Origin: Planctomycetota bacterium
Lineage (GTDB): Bacteria; Planctomycetota; UBA8742; SKZP01
NCBI GenBank assembly: GCA_007127275.1
Contig: SKZP01000647.1
Location: 1-6,239, forward strand
Direction of reading: 5' to 3'
Length of the DNA stretch: 6,239 nt
Below, piece after piece: positions 4,746-6,239 of this stretch; position 1 is the stretch's first letter; each line of letters opens with the position of its first letter. A model generated the notes under the pieces. The model made no database searches and was not told the origin of the DNA. It worked only from the letters and a program-made list of their open reading frames with translations. The position numbers were made by a program, and so were the translations under genes.

Positions 4746-4760
4746 TAAGGAGAGCACCGG

Positions 4761-4985
4761 ATGCCACACAAGAAGCACGTACTCGAAGTGCGCGATATGG
4801 AGGAGGCGGATATTCGTAAGGATCTTGCGAAGCTGCGCGAAGAGTATTTTCTCCGCCGCTTTAGCGCCGATCCGAAGAATATCGACAGCCCCGCCCGGTA
4901 CAAGCAAATGCGGCGGCAGATCGCCCGCTATTTGACCGTACTCAAGGAGCGCGAAATGGAAAAGCAACAAGCGAAAGGCGAATGA
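4761..4985 (+). CDS. rpmC: Large-subunit ribosomal protein L29 (uL29)
   Basis: A 74-residue, almost wholly helical protein with the L29 pattern: VLEVRDMEEADIRKDLAKLREEYFLRRF (7-34), then DSPARYKQMRRQIARYLTVLKERE (42-65), matching the family's two antiparallel helices and the conserved IARxxTVLxER segment. L29 contacts L23 near the exit tunnel. It is slightly longer than many L29 proteins (60-70 residues), with a few residues before the first helix (MPHKKHV) and a KQQAKGE tail. The start is supported by AAGGAG (4747-4752) 8 nt upstream. An overlapping + strand frame from 4678 is spurious. The gene ends at TGA 4983-4985, which overlaps the S17 SD, so L29 and S17 are probably translationally coupled. 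Confidence 0.96.
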   Translation: MPHKKHVLEVRDMEEADIRKDLAKLREEYFLRRFSADPKNIDSPARYKQMRRQIARYLTVLKEREMEKQQAKGE

Positions 4986-4996
4986 GGTAGCGAGGC

Positions 4997-5299
4997 ATGG
5001 CGAACACCGAGACGAAAACCGACGGAAGCAGCGAAGCGACGACGCAGCGCAAGCCGCGCAAGACGTTCATCGGACGGGTCAGCTCCGACAAAATGAACAA
5101 GACGGTCACCGTCAAGGTGGAACGGCGCGTGCCGCACCCGTTGTACGGCAAGATCGTCCGCCGCTACACGACCTTGAAGGCCCACGACGAACAGAACGAA
5201 GCGAAGACCGGCGACATGGTCGAGGTGATGGAGTGCCGGCCGCTGAGCAAAACGAAGCGCTTCCGCCTCGTCCGCATCGTCCAAGCCGCCTCGCGCTAA
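4997..5299 (+). CDS. rpsQ: Small-subunit ribosomal protein S17 (uS17) with polar N-terminal extension
   Basis: The 100-residue protein has a conserved OB-fold core from about residue 19: [21 protein letters not shown] (19-39), [25 protein letters not shown] (41-65), [24 protein letters not shown] (72-95). S17 is a primary 16S rRNA-binding protein in the body of the 30S subunit. Most bacterial S17 proteins are about 80-90 residues and start right at the RKTxxGRV motif; here about 18 residues ([18 protein letters not shown]) precede it, rich in Thr, Ser and acidic residues and probably disordered. The start is supported by GAGGT at 4984-4988, 8 nt upstream and overlapping the L29 stop. No in-frame ATG lies between Met1 and the core (next Met is residue 33), so the extension is likely real, unless a non-ATG start is used. 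Confidence 0.96.
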   Translation: MANTETKTDGSSEATTQRKPRKTFIGRVSSDKMNKTVTVKVERRVPHPLYGKIVRRYTTLKAHDEQNEAKTGDMVEVMECRPLSKTKRFRLVRIVQAASR

Positions 5300-5310
5300 T
5301 GTAGGAATTC

Positions 5311-5324
5311 CACGAGAGACGAGA
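5311..5324 (+). repeat. Near-exact tandem heptamer in the S17-L14 spacer
   Basis: CACGAGA (5311) is followed by GACGAGA (5318). Further on, CAACCGG (5345), AACCACA, GCAACGA, AGCCGCC and CAACCCT can be read as a loose period-7 series. It lacks clear inverted arms, so it is at best a decayed relative of the heptad spacers. The remainder of this 106-nt spacer holds only the L14 SD GAGGTG (5395-5400). Confidence 0.35.
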
Positions 5325-5405
5325 AATCGGGCGCCGCGAACGTGCAACCGGAACCACAGCAACGAAGCCGCCCAACCCTTTTGATCGACCGAGCGAGGTG
5401 CCGCC

Positions 5406-5774
5406 ATGATTCAGATGCAGACACGTTTGGATGTTGCCGACAACACCGGAGCCAAAGAGGTGATGTGTATCCGGGTGCTTGGCGGGCACAAACGCAACTT
5501 CGGCAAGATCGGCGACATCATCATCGGCACGGTGAAGAAGGCGATCCCCGATAGCGACATCAAGTCCGGGGCGGTGGTCCGCGGTGTGATCGTGCGGACG
5601 AAGGCGAACATTCGCCGCCAGGACGGCAGCTACGTACGCTTCGACCGCAACGCCGTCGTGCTGATCAACAAGGACGGCGACCCGATCGGCACGCGCATCT
5701 TCGGTGCCGTCGCCCGCGAGTTGCGCGGCAAGAACTTCATGCGGATTGTTTCGTTGGCCGAGGAGGTGGTGTAG
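5406..5774 (+). CDS. rplN: Large-subunit ribosomal protein L14 (uL14)
   Basis: At exactly 122 residues this is an unmodified L14: [27 protein letters not shown] (1-27), [13 protein letters not shown] (36-48), [14 protein letters not shown] (53-66), [38 protein letters not shown] (70-107), and [14 protein letters not shown] at the end. L14 is a small beta-barrel on the intersubunit face, contacts L19 and 16S rRNA helix 14, and is the binding site of the silencing factor RsfS. The start has GAGGTG (5395-5400) 5 nt upstream. The 3' end is doubly used: the codons for EEV contain the L24 SD. It opens the classical spc part of the cluster, but no promoter can be recognised in the 106-nt spacer before it. 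Confidence 0.98.
   Translation: MIQMQTRLDVADNTGAKEVMCIRVLGGHKRNFGKIGDIIIGTVKKAIPDSDIKSGAVVRGVIVRTKANIRRQDGSYVRFDRNAVVLINKDGDPIGTRIFGAVARELRGKNFMRIVSLAEEVV
5762..5768 (+). promoter_or_regulatory. L24 Shine-Dalgarno inside the L14 C-terminal codons
   Basis: GGAGGTG at 5762-5768 encodes part of the L14 end (EEVV) and lies 8 nt before the L24 ATG at 5777. The L14 stop and L24 start are only 2 nt apart, a layout typical of translational coupling. Confidence 0.8.
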
Positions 5775-5776
5775 CC

Positions 5777-6106
5777 ATGAACAAGATTCGACGCAACGAC
5801 ACCGTCGTCGTGATTTGCGGCGACGCGAAGGACAAAGGCAAACGCGGCCGCGTGCTCAAGGTCGAGCCGCGCAAGGACCGCATCGTTGTCGAGGGCGTGA
5901 ACAACGTCAAGAAGCACTTGCGGCGCACCCAGCAGAACCCGCGGGGCGGCCGCGTCGACCGCGAGGCGTCGATTCATATCAGCAACGTGATGCTGATTTG
6001 CCCGCACACGAACAAGCCGACCCGCGTCGGCTTCACCTTCGTCGAGCAAGCCGGCGAAAAGGTGAAGAAGCGCGTCTCCAAAGTCAGCGGGCGCGTGATC
6101 GACTGA
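5777..6106 (+). CDS. rplX: Large-subunit ribosomal protein L24 (uL24)
   Basis: The 109-residue protein shows the KOW motif at its N-terminus: [36 protein letters not shown] (5-40), then [10 protein letters not shown] (41-50), the [22 protein letters not shown] block (55-76) and [25 protein letters not shown] (81-105). L24 is one of the two assembly initiators of the 50S subunit (with L3), binding the 5' region of 23S rRNA, and later lies near the exit tunnel. The [13 protein letters not shown] segment resembles the CPxCxKPTRVG strand of other L24 proteins but keeps only one cysteine (Cys75), so a metal site there is unlikely. The start is fixed by the SD within L14. The L5 gene follows after 79 nt. 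Confidence 0.97.
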   Translation: MNKIRRNDTVVVICGDAKDKGKRGRVLKVEPRKDRIVVEGVNNVKKHLRRTQQNPRGGRVDREASIHISNVMLICPHTNKPTRVGFTFVEQAGEKVKKRVSKVSGRVID

Positions 6107-6147
6107 GCCTCTTGGTGAGCCGCGACGCGGCGCGGAGCGCGTAGCCC

Positions 6148-6165
6148 GCAGGTATCGCAGGAATC
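6148..6165 (+). repeat. Tandem 9-nt repeat in the L24-L5 spacer
   Basis: GCAGGTATC (6148-6156) is followed directly by GCAGGAATC (6157-6165), 8 of 9 identical, then a partial GCA. Just upstream, GC-rich near-palindromes occur (CCGCGACGCGG at 6120-6130). The period is 9, not 7, so it is not counted with the heptad spacers. Confidence 0.5.
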
Positions 6166-6185
6166 GCAAGCAAAGAGAAAGTGTC

Positions 6186-6239
6186 ATGGCAAAGCAACAG
6201 CAAGGCGCCGAGAAAGGCCAAAAGGGCGGCGGCGGTGGC
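6186..6239 (+). CDS. rplE: Probable ribosomal protein L5 (uL5), 5' end only
   Basis: An ATG at 6186 opens a frame that runs off the window after 18 codons: MAKQQQGAEKGQKGGGGG. These residues are low-complexity Gln/Lys/Gly and match no conserved domain. The call as L5 rests on position: L5 follows L24 in the spc cluster of nearly all bacteria. If so, the protein has an N-terminal disordered extension before the usual start, in line with the extensions on S17 and L22 here. The upstream sequence (AAAGAGAAAGTGTC) gives only a weak SD. Alternatively the true start could lie right of the window, or the frame could be an inserted small gene. Confidence 0.6.
   Translation, partial: MAKQQQGAEKGQKGGGGG

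Noticed and set aside
1399..4760. Heptad arrays as CRISPR or an insertion element
   Set aside because: Units are 7 nt with no unique spacers of 25-40 nt, and there are no terminal repeats, target duplications or transposase; the arrays stay between intact genes.
5300..5405. S17-L14 spacer as a fifth heptad palindrome
   Set aside because: Only a tandem pair at 5311-5324 and a loose CAACC-type series are visible; no convincing reverse-complement arms were found.

Overview
The window is an internal piece of the bacterial S10-spc ribosomal protein gene cluster. All genes lie on the + strand in the classical order: L3 (3' end only), L4, L23, L2, S19, L22, S3, L16, L29, S17, L14, L24 and the first 18 codons of L5. 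S10 would lie to the left and the rest of L5 and the spc genes to the right. Every complete gene is intact. No tRNA, rRNA, CRISPR array, insertion sequence or transfer signature is visible, and no gene-free stretch exceeds 138 bases.

Organism: a GC-rich bacterium, most probably a planctomycete (Pirellulales-like). This is inferred from the flavour of the proteins: L2 with [13 protein letters not shown]22 with a long charged tail, S17 with a polar N-terminal extension, L5 starting in a Gly/Lys/Gln-rich segment, and unusually long spacers for a ribosomal operon. It has not been tested by any search.

Layout: 1-181 L3 end; 258-938 L4; 1051-1398 L23; 1499-2368 L2; 2479-2754 S19; 2893-3483 L22; 3505-4239 S3; 4244-4657 L16; 4761-4985 L29; 4997-5299 S17; 5406-5774 L14; 5777-6106 L24; 6186 onward L5. 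Four junctions are tight (L22-S3 21 nt, S3-L16 4 nt, L29-S17 11 nt, L14-L24 2 nt), with Shine-Dalgarno (SD) sequences close to, overlapping or upstream of the preceding stop. The other spacers are 76-138 nt. The products are components of one machine: L2, L3, L4, L14, L16, L22, L23, L24, L29 and L5 build the large subunit and S3, S17 and S19 the small subunit, and co-transcription helps keep them balanced.

The most unusual content is in the spacers. Those between L23-L2, L2-S19, S19-L22 and L16-L29 are built almost wholly from degenerate 7-nt units (NNGTGGC-like on the left, reverse-complementary GCCACNA-like on the right; a second family TGNNTCG / CGANNCA before L22). They form nested imperfect inverted repeats that fill the gap between stop and start. 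The L2-S19 and L16-L29 spacers share a 22-nt stretch whose only three differences are exactly 7 nt apart. Two of the genes that follow such spacers (L2, L22) have no recognisable SD. This heptad-palindrome system, and its possible role in folding long spacers to couple translation, is the main thing worth following up.
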